Assembly: GCA_037349105.1 (NCBI GenBank)
Contig: JAYJMM010000007.1
Coordinates: 186,001 to 250,000 of the forward strand
From: Limnomonas spitsbergensis
Taxonomy: Eukaryota > Chlorophyta > Chlorophyceae > Chlamydomonadales
DNA: 64,000 nt
Reading direction: 5' to 3'
Of this stretch, positions 41,450 through 51,018 are shown piece by piece (positions within the stretch are counted from its first letter, which is position 1; each line of letters opens with the position of its first letter). The notes under the pieces were generated by a model. The model did no database searches and was not told the origin of the DNA. It worked only from the letters and a program-made list of their open reading frames with translations. The position numbers were made by a program, and so were the translations under genes.

Positions 41450-42056
41450 CGTCACGGGGGGGCTTAAATTTAGTCCAAGTCGGGTGGGCTAGAGAATCAT
41501 AGCTCGCCACGCAGGCATGCTTTGTGGACTCCTTGATCGCCAGCGTGGCGACCAACAACTTCCAGCGTTTCGCCTAGTTTGCCGTTCGCCTAGCACACCG
41601 CCATGCGGTCATTGACGCGGCTCATTAACGAGGGGCGGGTGGAGGTTGCAGATGCTGGGCAGCAGTAGGCACTGGGGCATTCTTAGGTGGCTGCTGAGCT
41701 ACGGTATGCCAGATAGATGGCTTGCGTTAGGTCCCACTGAGTTTCAAGGTAAGAGTTGATTTCGATAATTCCTGTTCGGGCAACCTATTTATAGTGTGGA
41801 GCGACGGATGATGAGCGATCTGTGGGCGATCTGTGGGCTAACTTGTGCACTTGATAGGAACAGGATTGATCGCACGCTCTACCACAGATCATACCGCTTC
41901 GAGCATGCAAGGGGTTTCGAGCGCAACGGTGGCGAGAAGTTAATATTATTCGCTGGTCACTACGCTGGGGATCCAGGAGTAGACCTGGCATGCCAACGTG
42001 GCGAGTGATGATTCTCTAGCCCACCCGACTAGGAAGTTTAAGCCCCCCCCGGCGTC
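41450..42056. mobile_element. TIR element of ~0.6 kb (MITE-like)
   Basis: The left end has CGGGGGGGCTTAAATTTAG, TCGGGTGGGCTAGAGAATCA, then CTCGCCACG and GGCATGC. The right end holds the same blocks inverted: GCATGCC, CGTGGCGAG, TGATTCTCTAGCCCACCCGA, and GTTTAAGCCCCCCCC. The inverted repeats are about 70 bp and roughly 85-90% identical. The interior has no convincing coding sequence, so it is probably non-autonomous. Confidence 0.88.
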
Positions 42057-42281
42057 TCTGGTTTAAACGGGAATAGATACCCTAGCCAGCAATCAGGAAA
42101 CTTCAGCTGCATCCGCTGAATTACTGTATCAAGTAAAACCATTTGTTTAGCCTTCGCCTCTGCAGCTCAGTGAGACAGCTCGCCTTTCCTGTTGGCCAGC
42201 GTGATCGTTCGTTATATAACAGGCATATTCTAAGCCATTATTAATAGTATACAAAGTTCTTGATTGTAACAGTGTTATCTC

Positions 42282-44651
42282 ATGTCGCCAGCCTTGCTCT
42301 GGGTGTTCGTCTGTTTGCTTCCAGTCTTTCTAGCTGTCGGCTCTGTGAAGCCTTCTATTGGAATCGTGGATGAAAAGGTTTGAAATCTGCGGTCATGCTT
42401 TGGACGCAGACATGCCTTTCTGACGTGAAGTCTGCATATCATGTTGCAGGCTTTCCATCTGGAGGTTGTTGGGGGCCTGGTGCACGTTCTAGCCCCTTAC
42501 GCAGAGAGCACGACAGTATACCTGCACCCTTTAAATTTCCCGGTGAGGCTTCAGGCTAAGAATGACCGCTTCAGCTGTCACAAGTGCTTGCATGGAAAGT
42601 CTATCGCCACACGCGGCCCACAACTTGAAATCCCGCCTGGCATCCATGCTTTGCTCGACAGGACCGGCCAGTAGACTACGGCTTCGTAGACATCATCATG
42701 CGAGCCAAGACGCAACTGCGAGGGCTACCTGTTCTGTCCATGCCACACCACGATATCCTGATCTTCGTCAGGTGGGTACCAACATGCGGTTGCTCTTTCA
42801 ATTTCAAATCTGAGCAAAAAATTGAGCCTGGACAGGCATCAAAGCATCAAAGACCTGCAATCTTCAGTGGAAGCCACACTAATCTCCTGTCCCCCCATCT
42901 CTCCCCTCCTTTGATCACACCATCTATCCAGTCCGGAGTACAGGATGGACTACGTGCGTGAATTCATCGAGAGGTCGAAACCAAAGGCTGTGATTGCATT
43001 CATCCACAACGGAGATGCGGAGGGCGTGATGGGCATGAGGGAGCTGCACGCCAACTTGCACCTCGTCACTTTGTCGCCTCATGTCGCAAAGTAGGTCAAG
43101 AGGGACAGAATATGAACACAGGCATCATCCATTGCTGTATGCTCACCAGCTGGATTCTGCAAACTTGCTTTCCCAACTTGATGGTCGTTTCTCTGCCCAG
43201 ATTTGCGGGTTCACGGCTTGACATGGAGCTAGAGTGGATGCTGCCACTGGTTGGCCACGATCCTCGCAGCCCATGCGATGACGCCAAGCTGAAGACCTGC
43301 CTGTCGGGTTTCGCGATCCAAGGCAACATGGACAACCGTCGACGGAACTACACCCTGATCTGGAATCAGCTGGAGGATCGCCTGAATGCCTCTGCTGCGC
43401 TGCGCCGGGATAGCCGCTTCATGATCCATGTCGTCGGATCAGGTGCGTTCGAAATGGTGCACGTGGTGATTAATTAGGCGACTGAGCCTTTTTGCTGCAT
43501 GGCTGATTGGCTGAGCCGCCTGATTTGTGAACAGCACAGACTGTTGAACCAAGAGAATTGCGAAGTGCCCACCGCCACGAATGCTGGGACTGTTGTTGAG
43601 ATCAGCAGTCCCTCCACTGCCATTTTTGCGTTGTTGAGCCTAAGTTAAGCTGCATCAGGGCCTATGGCCGTGGGCGTCTGGTGCATCAAGCCCTGCGGCT
43701 TGGACCACCGACCGTAGGCCGGGCATGGTCAGGTCCCAATCAGCCTAGTTGTGTCCCCCCACAGTTGTCTGGCGCCCACTAAAAATAAACATTGGTTTCC
43801 TCCCTCATTGCCTGTATCCCCAGGCGATCCCACTAAGCTGGAAGTTCCTGACAGACTGGAAGACCGAGTGCGCCCCCATGTGAACCTCCGATTCGATGAC
43901 TTCTACGACTTGATCCACCACACTCTGGCGCTCATCCCCACCTTGGCATCTGAAGCCTATTATGATCGGAAGTTTAGTTCAACAGTGAGTAGCATGCCAG
44001 GTGCTGGCTGGGCTGTCTGGGGGCGTGCCGCCTGCTGTGCATGGTGGCTGGAGTTGAGCTTGCTCAATGCTCATCCCCTGCAAGCTCCCGTGACCTAGGG
44101 ATACGCAGGGCCCAGGGCAGAGGCCCAGTAAGGGTAACTATGCAGCATTTTAATTTGCAACGTTGACGACCCTGCAAATGTAGGATGATGCACACCCCCA
44201 GGGCCATTGCAGCTGACAACGTGCACTGACATGAGCCTCAGCTTTGGCTTGAAGCAGGCTGCTTTACTGTGTGCATCACATACATAATGAGACTTTATGT
44301 GTTTTTGACTTCACAATATCGACCCCCACCCCACCCCACTCCACCACAACACAAACACAGGTTATCACAGCCTTGGTGACAGGCGTTCCGGTGGTTGTGA
44401 CGGAAAGGTTCCTCGAGTCCTACACCTTTCTGTCCGAGGCCCATGTGATTATACAGTCAGAGGAGGAGGACACCATGGACGCAATCGTGCGCATGTTACA
44501 GTTGACAGGACGGCAGCTGGCCACCATCCGAAACAGCATCACAGAGCTTCGGGAGATGCTGAACAAGAGAGCAGCAGCGCAGATTGAAGCCGTCATGGAA
44601 TCCATTGTGGGGAGGGAAGACTCAGGCCCATTGCCGCTAGCCGTATTTTAG
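42282..44651 (+). CDS. Glycosyltransferase-like protein with signal peptide
   Basis: Seven exons join in phase: 42282-42377, 42450-42542, 42662-42771, 42944-43090, 43201-43442, 43824-43984 and 44361-44651, giving 379 aa. The start MSPALLWVFVCLLPVFLAVG is a typical signal peptide, so the product should enter the secretory pathway. The middle reads IMRAKTQLRGLPVLSMPHHD and KPKAVIAFIHNGDAEGVMGM. Towards the C-terminus is a segment typical of GT-B glycosyltransferases and related algal proteins: LALIPTLASEAYYDRKFSST, then TALVTGVPVVVTERFLESYT. I base the call on this overall resemblance; no donor-binding signature is certain and the family number is unknown. A repeat A copy fills the end of intron 5, directly before exon 6. 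The gene structure is more certain than the function. Confidence 0.62.
43645..43792 (+). repeat. Dispersed repeat A, forward copy next to an acceptor
   Basis: 'ccgaccgtaggccgggcatg', 'gtcaggtcccaatcagccta' and the tail 'gcgcccactaaaaataaaca'. It ends about 30 bp before exon 6 of the glycosyltransferase-like gene. Confidence 0.78.
44010..44110 (+). repeat. Dispersed repeat C, degenerate forward copy
   Basis: 'gctgtgcatggtggctgga', 'gttgagcttgctcaatgc' and 'acgcagggcccaggg' align with the C family but with rearrangement. It is in the last intron of the glycosyltransferase-like gene. Confidence 0.55.
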
Positions 44652-45431
44652 GAGCCTATATGCTTATGACGTTGCATCTCTGAGCCCTGCTTAAATAAAG
44701 AGGAGCCTCTATGTGAGCTGCCCCGTCAACACCTATGACGCAGGATTTGCAGGATGAGGGAGAACGTGACTTCCGTCAACGGCATAATCTCTTTGTTTGC
44801 ACACTGCATTTGTACATACCCCTGATTCACATTATTATCTTAAGTGAGGGCTACCAGTAGGGTACATGTCATCTAGTACTCTGAATCCCTGATGGTGTGT
44901 GATCTGCATCCAGGTAGGTATCTATAGCATGTAGAACTTATAATCTTGTATTTCCGTTATTGAAAATCTTTAATCCCTGCAGAGAATTCGTCCCTTCAGG
45001 AACACAAGGAAATTGCTCCCTGTAGGCAAGATCGAGCGAATTAGTACCCAGATAGTCAGTACCACTTGACAACAGTATCTGGGGACGAGCACTTTTCAGA
45101 GCAAATTGAAGGGTAACAATTTCATGAACCAAGTCCGTGACATATCCATACAGACGTATTAACAAAAATCACTTTGGAAGCTGAGGAGGAGGTCATTGCC
45201 ATTTATCTAACCGTCAACAATTATCTCACACCACACTGTAAAAGAAGCATTCCCCTTTCCAAATATCCGTTACACCGAAAGCTACTCAATACTGATATAG
45301 CCCCCCTCGTGATTGACACCTGCCACATGGCTATGACGACAACAGTGACGGCACATGTCCCATGCATCAGATATGCAGCTCTGCAGGACTGTAAAAACTC
45401 CGCTTCATAGCAGGACTTGTGACATCATTAC
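44652..45431. other. Convergent intergenic region
   Basis: This lies between the 3' ends of the glycosyltransferase-like gene (+) and the phosphatase gene (-). Only short open frames are present and no repeat family is recognised. It should hold both 3' UTRs. Confidence 0.5.
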
Positions 45432-48400
45432 TCAGCCTTTTGCATGACTCGAAGGCTGCAGGCGGCCCCGCTTCTCCACCACTACTACTGTAATGTCATC
45501 CGTGGATCGCAGGGAGAGCGCTTGGTTGAGCAGCACGTCAGCAATCAGCTCCGCCGTGGTGGTGCTGGGGTCATCCTCAAACGCCTGACACGTGAAACAT
45601 GCACATTCTTTGGATCAGTCAATAGAACTTATAATATAAGCCACATAGTCAGTTCAAACTTATGGAAGGTCGCCAGTCCCAAAATGAAATCAAGGCAGAC
45701 AGCGAGATGTGCTTTGGCAAGCATTTCAGACCAAGAAATTCCACTGTTTAATTTGGAGGAGCTAAATCTGGACTTCAGCTTTATCACAGCCTACAGCCAT
45801 GGAGGCCTGTTGCACCAAGCCTAGCCGCACAGGCTACAGGCTGTTCAAGGTCTGGTTTCCCATTGGCCTAGGTGTGGCTGCCCAGGGGCCAGTTTTAACT
45901 GGCCTGGTGAACGCTAAAATAGATACAGCACAGAAGCAATTATGACCAAGCAATCAAGCCAGTTCCCATAAAGGGGCCTCCGCTTGCCTTACCTTGAGCA
46001 CCAGAGACGCAGCTCGCTCTTCTGTGATGACATCCCAAAGCCCGTCACTGGCCACAATCATGAAGCAAGTGTTGGCAGCAGGGATCTCTTGGGCAGGGCT
46101 GACATAAGGCTCGGCGATGAAGCCAAGATCCTCATCCTTCAGAAACCTGCAGAAGGAGGGATCCAGGCTTACAGCAATCGAACAGCAGTAATGTTCATCA
46201 GGGGTGCTTCAGCTACATTCAACTACAGGATGGGGATCCAGCCGTACAGAAGTAATGTTTAAGTAGGGTGTTTCAGCTACAACTCAGCTACAGTTCTAGG
46301 GATCCAGATGTACAGCAGTCATGTTTATGAAGGGTGCTTGAAATACAAGTCAGCTACAGAATAAGGGATCCAGGCGTACAATGGTACTGTTTATGTAGGG
46401 TGCTTCAGCTACAATTAAGCTTCAGTACAAAAAATCCAGACTGACAGCAGTAATGTTTATCTCAGGTACTTCAGCTACAATTCAGATACAGAATGGGTAA
46501 TCCTGCGGGCAGCTGCCTGTTGGCAGCAGACTTTATTTTGGTGCGCACTACGCCAACATGGGCAGGCAGCTGGTCGGCCACCACTGGGGAGCAAACCTTG
46601 ACCCGCCTATTGACCAGTGTCTCAAGCAGCGGGCACCTTGCTGCATACGTCTACCCCAGCCCCCTAAATAAAATAGCGCGCATCATCAGGAGCGCAGGTA
46701 CATAACCTAGGCAAACATTTCTTCAGGAGAGGCCGTGACAACAGCACATAAACAGCAGACGCCAAACCTGCCACATAGACTCCCGCACCTGTCCCCAAGC
46801 ATGCGCGAAATGTTGAGTCCATACAGTCGCTTCTTGACTGTGTGGCCGCGCTCCTGCAGCCGCTCTCGTTCAGAGCTGCTGTTGGCAATGCGGTGATCTG
46901 CCGTCAGCTGGGACCAGGAGCGGGCTGAGGTGTCCACAACGACGGCGCTCGAGTCACCCACATTAGCCGCCTGGTAGCACATCGTTTTTAGGGGGGGAGC
47001 ATTCAGGGTTCCCAGTCTTCCCACCTGTCCAGGAGGTGGGTGCCCTACCCCTAAAAGAGAAAGCTTGCACATCACTTAGGAAGGAGAGAGGTCGGGACAG
47101 ATTGTGAAGGCCAGCATCAAGCAGAGCTGCAGGCTTTCTTCCTGGATCTTATAATTATATCTGTACAGAAAGGTCGGAATGAGTAGGAACGGAATACGGG
47201 TAACCATGCCGTTGGTAGATACCCAAGCCACCGGTGCTCCGCGTTCAATCATAATATGGCGCACTCGTGGACACCAAGCAACGGCCAGTCAGAAGCAAGA
47301 CCTCACATACCACTACACCGTTTCGTGATACCAAAAAACAAATCACACCACGCCCCATGCCTTCGGAACCCCTGTCCGCACCTGAATGAGCAGTTGCTGT
47401 TCAGGCCCTTGCTGCATTAGCACTACAGTGGCAGTGCAGCCCTCATCTGTGGCAATCTGCGCGTCCGCCTCCAGGAATACCTCAGTCAGCAACTGCTTCT
47501 GCTGATCTTGAGTCCGGCCAGAGATGAGGGCGCCAGTCCCATTAGGCTGCAAACAGCACACGTTAAAACAACAGAGTGAAGGGGAGCAAGCGAAAGGCTG
47601 TGGGAGGGCAAGAACCTAAGGATTTGCTTCAGTGGAAAGCATTCCTAGATCCACTGTGTAAATCACACCACACTTATTAAATTACTGCACCCAAATTCAC
47701 ACTTGTGGTCCATACCTGGGTCGAAACCTCGTTTCTTTGCCTCAGGTGTGGACCATCAGTGTGAATTTGGGAGCAGTATCAGCCTCAGGATGAAACTCTC
47801 TTGAGCATTCACCTTGAGCTTAGCCGCCAGCATGTCCGGCACAATGGTCTTGGCGTTCAGTGCCGCCTGGCTGCCGCTGTGCCCGTCGAATACACAGAAC
47901 AGCGCCGAGGCCGAGTCAAACGCCTCAAACGGGCAGCAGTGCAGCACAACGTCCTCGATGGGCTTGCGGGTGCGCAAATGGTCAGTGCCCACCCGTTGAT
48001 GCACGGCCATCCGTAGACCCAGCTCGGGGAACTCCGCCAGCGTCTGCAGCGGTGGCAGCTTAGTGGCCGTGAAGGATTGTCTCATGCTGGCCATGGCCGC
48101 CTTGGACCCAGGACCCCAAGTAGCTGCAACCAAGAGGGAAAGATGAGAGTCAAGTTTTTCCGGCCAGAAGTCCACTTTCCGCGGAAAGGGCCCCCTGTAA
48201 TCATGTTGAGGTGCAGCGAGTCAAGACGGAGGAAACACTGTAGCAGGGGAGTAGGCCGAAAGATGCTCAAACACGTGCATCAAATTCCAAAATTAGCGAA
48301 TGAAGGCCTCATAGCTGCTCTTGCACACACACACACAGCCTCGACATGCCCGGTCAATGCATGCATTCAAGTTCCTCCCTTCATTGCAAATTCAGCGACA

Positions 48401-50768
48401 GGACAGACGGCCTGGTGAGGAAAGCCCTGAAGCTCACGCCTCAAGCCGTAGGCCGATAAAGATGAGGTCACATCTAGTTCAGGGGGGTGGCTGCTCAATG
48501 ACTGCCGGAAGGTGATATGGCGCTCACTACAATGGTTCCAGGCAATCAGGCATACACTCTTCAAAGGCATACAGCCCTTCAGGGCTTGCTTCAGTACCTG
48601 CAGGTGACCGCCGCTTCGACTGAGGTAGAGGCGCAGCTACACCGCACGCAACCTTAATTATGGTGACCTCCCCCAGCTGCAGTGTGTCCCCATCGGACAG
48701 GACCCGCTGCTGCCCTGGTTGACGATCCTGGGAGCTGATGGAGGTGCCATTCAGAAAGCTCCCATTCAGACTGCCTGCATCCATCTGTAACCAAGCAGAC
48801 AGGAGGGAGGGAGGGAGGGACGGGCAGGTTAAGGGAGGGAGAGAGGGTGGGAGGGACGGGCAGGTGAAGGGAGGGAGGGAGGGGGGGAGGGAGAGACAGG
48901 CAGGTGAAGGGAGGGACGGAGGGAGAGACAGGCAGGTTAAGGGAGGGAGGGAGGGAGGGAGAGACAGGCAGGTTAAGGGAGGGAGGGAGGGAGGGAGGGA
49001 GAGACAGGCAGCTTAAGGGAGGGAGGGAGGGAGGGAGAGACAGGCAGGTGAAGGGAGGGAGGGAGGGAGAGACGGGTAGGTGAAGGGAGGGAGGGAGGGA
49101 GGGAGAGACGGGCAGGTGAAGGGAGGGAGGGAGGGAGGGAGAGACGGGTAGGTTAAGGGAGGGAGGGAGGGAGGGAGGGAGGGAGGGAGGGAGGGAGGGA
49201 GGGAGAGACGGGCAGGTTAAGGGAGGGAGGGAGGAAGAGAGGGAGGGAAGGAGGGGCAGGTCAAGGTAGGGTCCACCGGTCCAGTATTCTTTCAGTGCGC
49301 ACCAGGTCCCTTGAAGTTTGCCACTGGGTAACCACCACTGGGTTGATGAGGACGTAACCTGGACCTGCCTAAGGCCGGTCACCCGAGCGGCATGGCTTGG
49401 TGCAAAAGAGGTTCCCATGGCTGTGGGCCGTGATGCAGCAGAGCTAGATAAACTGAGGTTAGATCCTTACACATATTCAAATTATGAAACGAGAAGACGT
49501 GGGGGATGCCATAATGGGACATCACATATCACGGTATCAGGGAGAACGGTGGCTGCAGTAAGCTGATGCACATCGTCTGGTGCTTCTCACCACTCTCCAG
49601 CAGTCATCCTGAGCCTCGTAGCAGACCACTGCGTGGCGACCCGACATCTCTTGATCTGGGATGGAAAGAGCGCTGGTTGGCAGGCGTCCAATCATTAGCT
49701 ACATGCAGCGCAAGGCATCAGTGACATCAGTGCCGGCATAGGACGTCACACGAGATGTGCCTACAGTCGGAAATGGAGGAGACCATGACACCATGTTCTG
49801 AAAGCAAATCGGTACAAGACATCAAGCTGGCAGGCAGAGATCAGAGTCAGGTGGCGTCACATCAGCTGAGCTAGTCCAAAAGTTAAGTAGAGCACCATAA
49901 ACTCTTCTACCCTGAACTCTGGCAGTGTCTGTCCAATCTCAACCCACCTCACTCTGTTCATCAGCAGGTCTGAAGACCTTGCCCTTTGCTGGACCCGCAA
50001 TGACCTCCAGCTGAAGGAATGCCCTCTCAATGGATACATTCACAGAGTCTGCAGCTCGTTCGATGTCTGCAACTGCTGCTGATGCCCCCGGTGCTCCAGA
50101 CCCAGAAGCATCATCAGATTTGGGAGATGCAGGTTTCGGCACCGCGAACTTGGGCGGCCCAAACTCCCGATCTAGGAGGGCCTTCAAGCTAGCAGCACTA
50201 GCGTCCTCGCTTTTCCGCACCTGATGCATGCCACAAGAGGTCTTCGTGAATACCATGCATGAGAGGGGTCGGTCCATGCAAACGTACCTCGAACTTTGGG
50301 GGGCCAAATTCCGATTCCAAAAGTACTTGCAGATAGTCGGCGTCGACGGGCTCACGTTTAGCTCCAGACACAGGGGAAGTTCTCGAGGATTCGTCATCCA
50401 CGTTCGTGTCGTGACCATCCTGCTGTGCTGGAATTTGTTCGTCTAATGCACGCGGCAAAGATGCCCTGTCCTCATTATCTTGCTCCACCAGTACTTGAGC
50501 AGGCTCTACGTGCTCAAGGACATCAGCTCCCTCCCCACCCAACAAAGGCTCCTCGGTAGGCTTTCCCTGTGACAAGGAAGTGGGAAATTGCATTGTTCTG
50601 TCCAGGGCCAACAATGGTCAGACTTACAAGCAGAAGAAAGCAGTCAATCGCCTGTTCGTTTCTGCTAACCTGGTCTCGCTTCCTAGGACGACAGAAAAAT
50701 ACAACATTGATCAGGTAGATGGCTGCTGCCGCTGCAGCAACCCAGATTGAACGATAGCTGAGTGCCAT
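45432..50768 (-). CDS. KAPP-like protein phosphatase: membrane anchor, FHA domain, PP2C domain
   Basis: Ten minus-strand exons join in phase: 50768-50670, 50566-50288, 50220-49948, 49698-49591, 48784-48643, 48123-47813, 47546-47382, 46970-46789, 46146-45993 and 45584-45432, giving 621 aa. A hydrophobic N-terminal segment ([19 protein letters not shown]) followed by RPRKR is a type I-like anchor. An FHA domain follows ([13 protein letters not shown] ... [23 protein letters not shown] ... [13 protein letters not shown]), which binds phosphothreonine. The C-terminal half is a PP2C phosphatase with [35 protein letters not shown] and [10 protein letters not shown], carrying the metal-binding Asp residues. 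This order matches plant kinase-associated protein phosphatase, which binds phosphorylated receptor kinases. Whether the algal partners are receptor kinases is unknown. The motif EFGPPKF occurs twice before the FHA domain. Confidence 0.93.
45780..45922 (+). repeat. Dispersed repeat A, forward copy in the last KAPP-like intron
   Basis: 'ggcctgttgcaccaagccta', 'ttcaaggtctggtttcccat' and the tail 'gaacgctaaaatagatac'. Confidence 0.7.
46147..46490. repeat. ~68-bp tandem repeat with repeat-A head motif, about 5 copies
   Basis: Each unit has 'gggatccag', 'gtacagcagtaatgttta' and 'gtgcttcagctacaattcag'. It begins immediately next to the exon 9 acceptor of the phosphatase gene and resembles the 45-bp array at 24310 in its AGCTACA motif. 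Confidence 0.85.
46535..46645 (-). repeat. Dispersed repeat A, reverse copy
   Basis: 'ttttggtgcgcactacgcc', 'cggccaccactggggagca' and 'aaccttgacccgcctattg'. Confidence 0.75.
48410..48535 (+). repeat. Dispersed repeat A, forward degenerate copy
   Basis: 'caagccgtaggccgataaag' and 'gactgccggaaggtgatatg' followed by 'gcgctcac'. It is in intron 5 of the phosphatase gene. Confidence 0.6.
48800..49260. repeat. GGGA-rich tandem array with G-quadruplex potential
   Basis: Units of roughly 30-45 bp, 'gagacaggcaggttaaggga' followed by (GGGA)3-11, fill most of intron 4 of the phosphatase gene. The G-rich strand is the template strand of that gene. Repeated GGGAGGGAGGGAGGG matches the G4 consensus. Confidence 0.92.
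49265..49445 (-). repeat. Dispersed repeat A, reverse copy
   Basis: 'tctttcagtgcgcaccaggt', 'accaccactgggttgatgag' and 'gctgtgggccgtgatgcag'. It is in intron 4 of the phosphatase gene. Confidence 0.72.
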
Positions 50769-51018
50769 GATCAAAGGCGTGCCATGTCAGATTCCTAACG
50801 CCGGACACAGTCAATTCAGGGGGCAAGAGGCAAGGTAGATTGCAGCATACGGGAAGGGAGTTGATGTTATCAAAAAGCCAGAGAGCGTTGCAGGCTTTCT
50901 TCCTGGATCTAATCATTTCGGTACGGAAAGGTAGACCGTAGGAACGGAATACCGGTAATCAACTAATCATGCCATTGGCAGATACCCAAACCAACGGTGC
51001 CACGCTTTTAATCCAATA

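Noticed and set aside
48654..49418. 254-codon minus-strand frame rich in Leu/Pro/Ser
   Set aside because: It is the GGGA array read as CCCTCC repeats joined to the phosphatase FHA exon in another frame.
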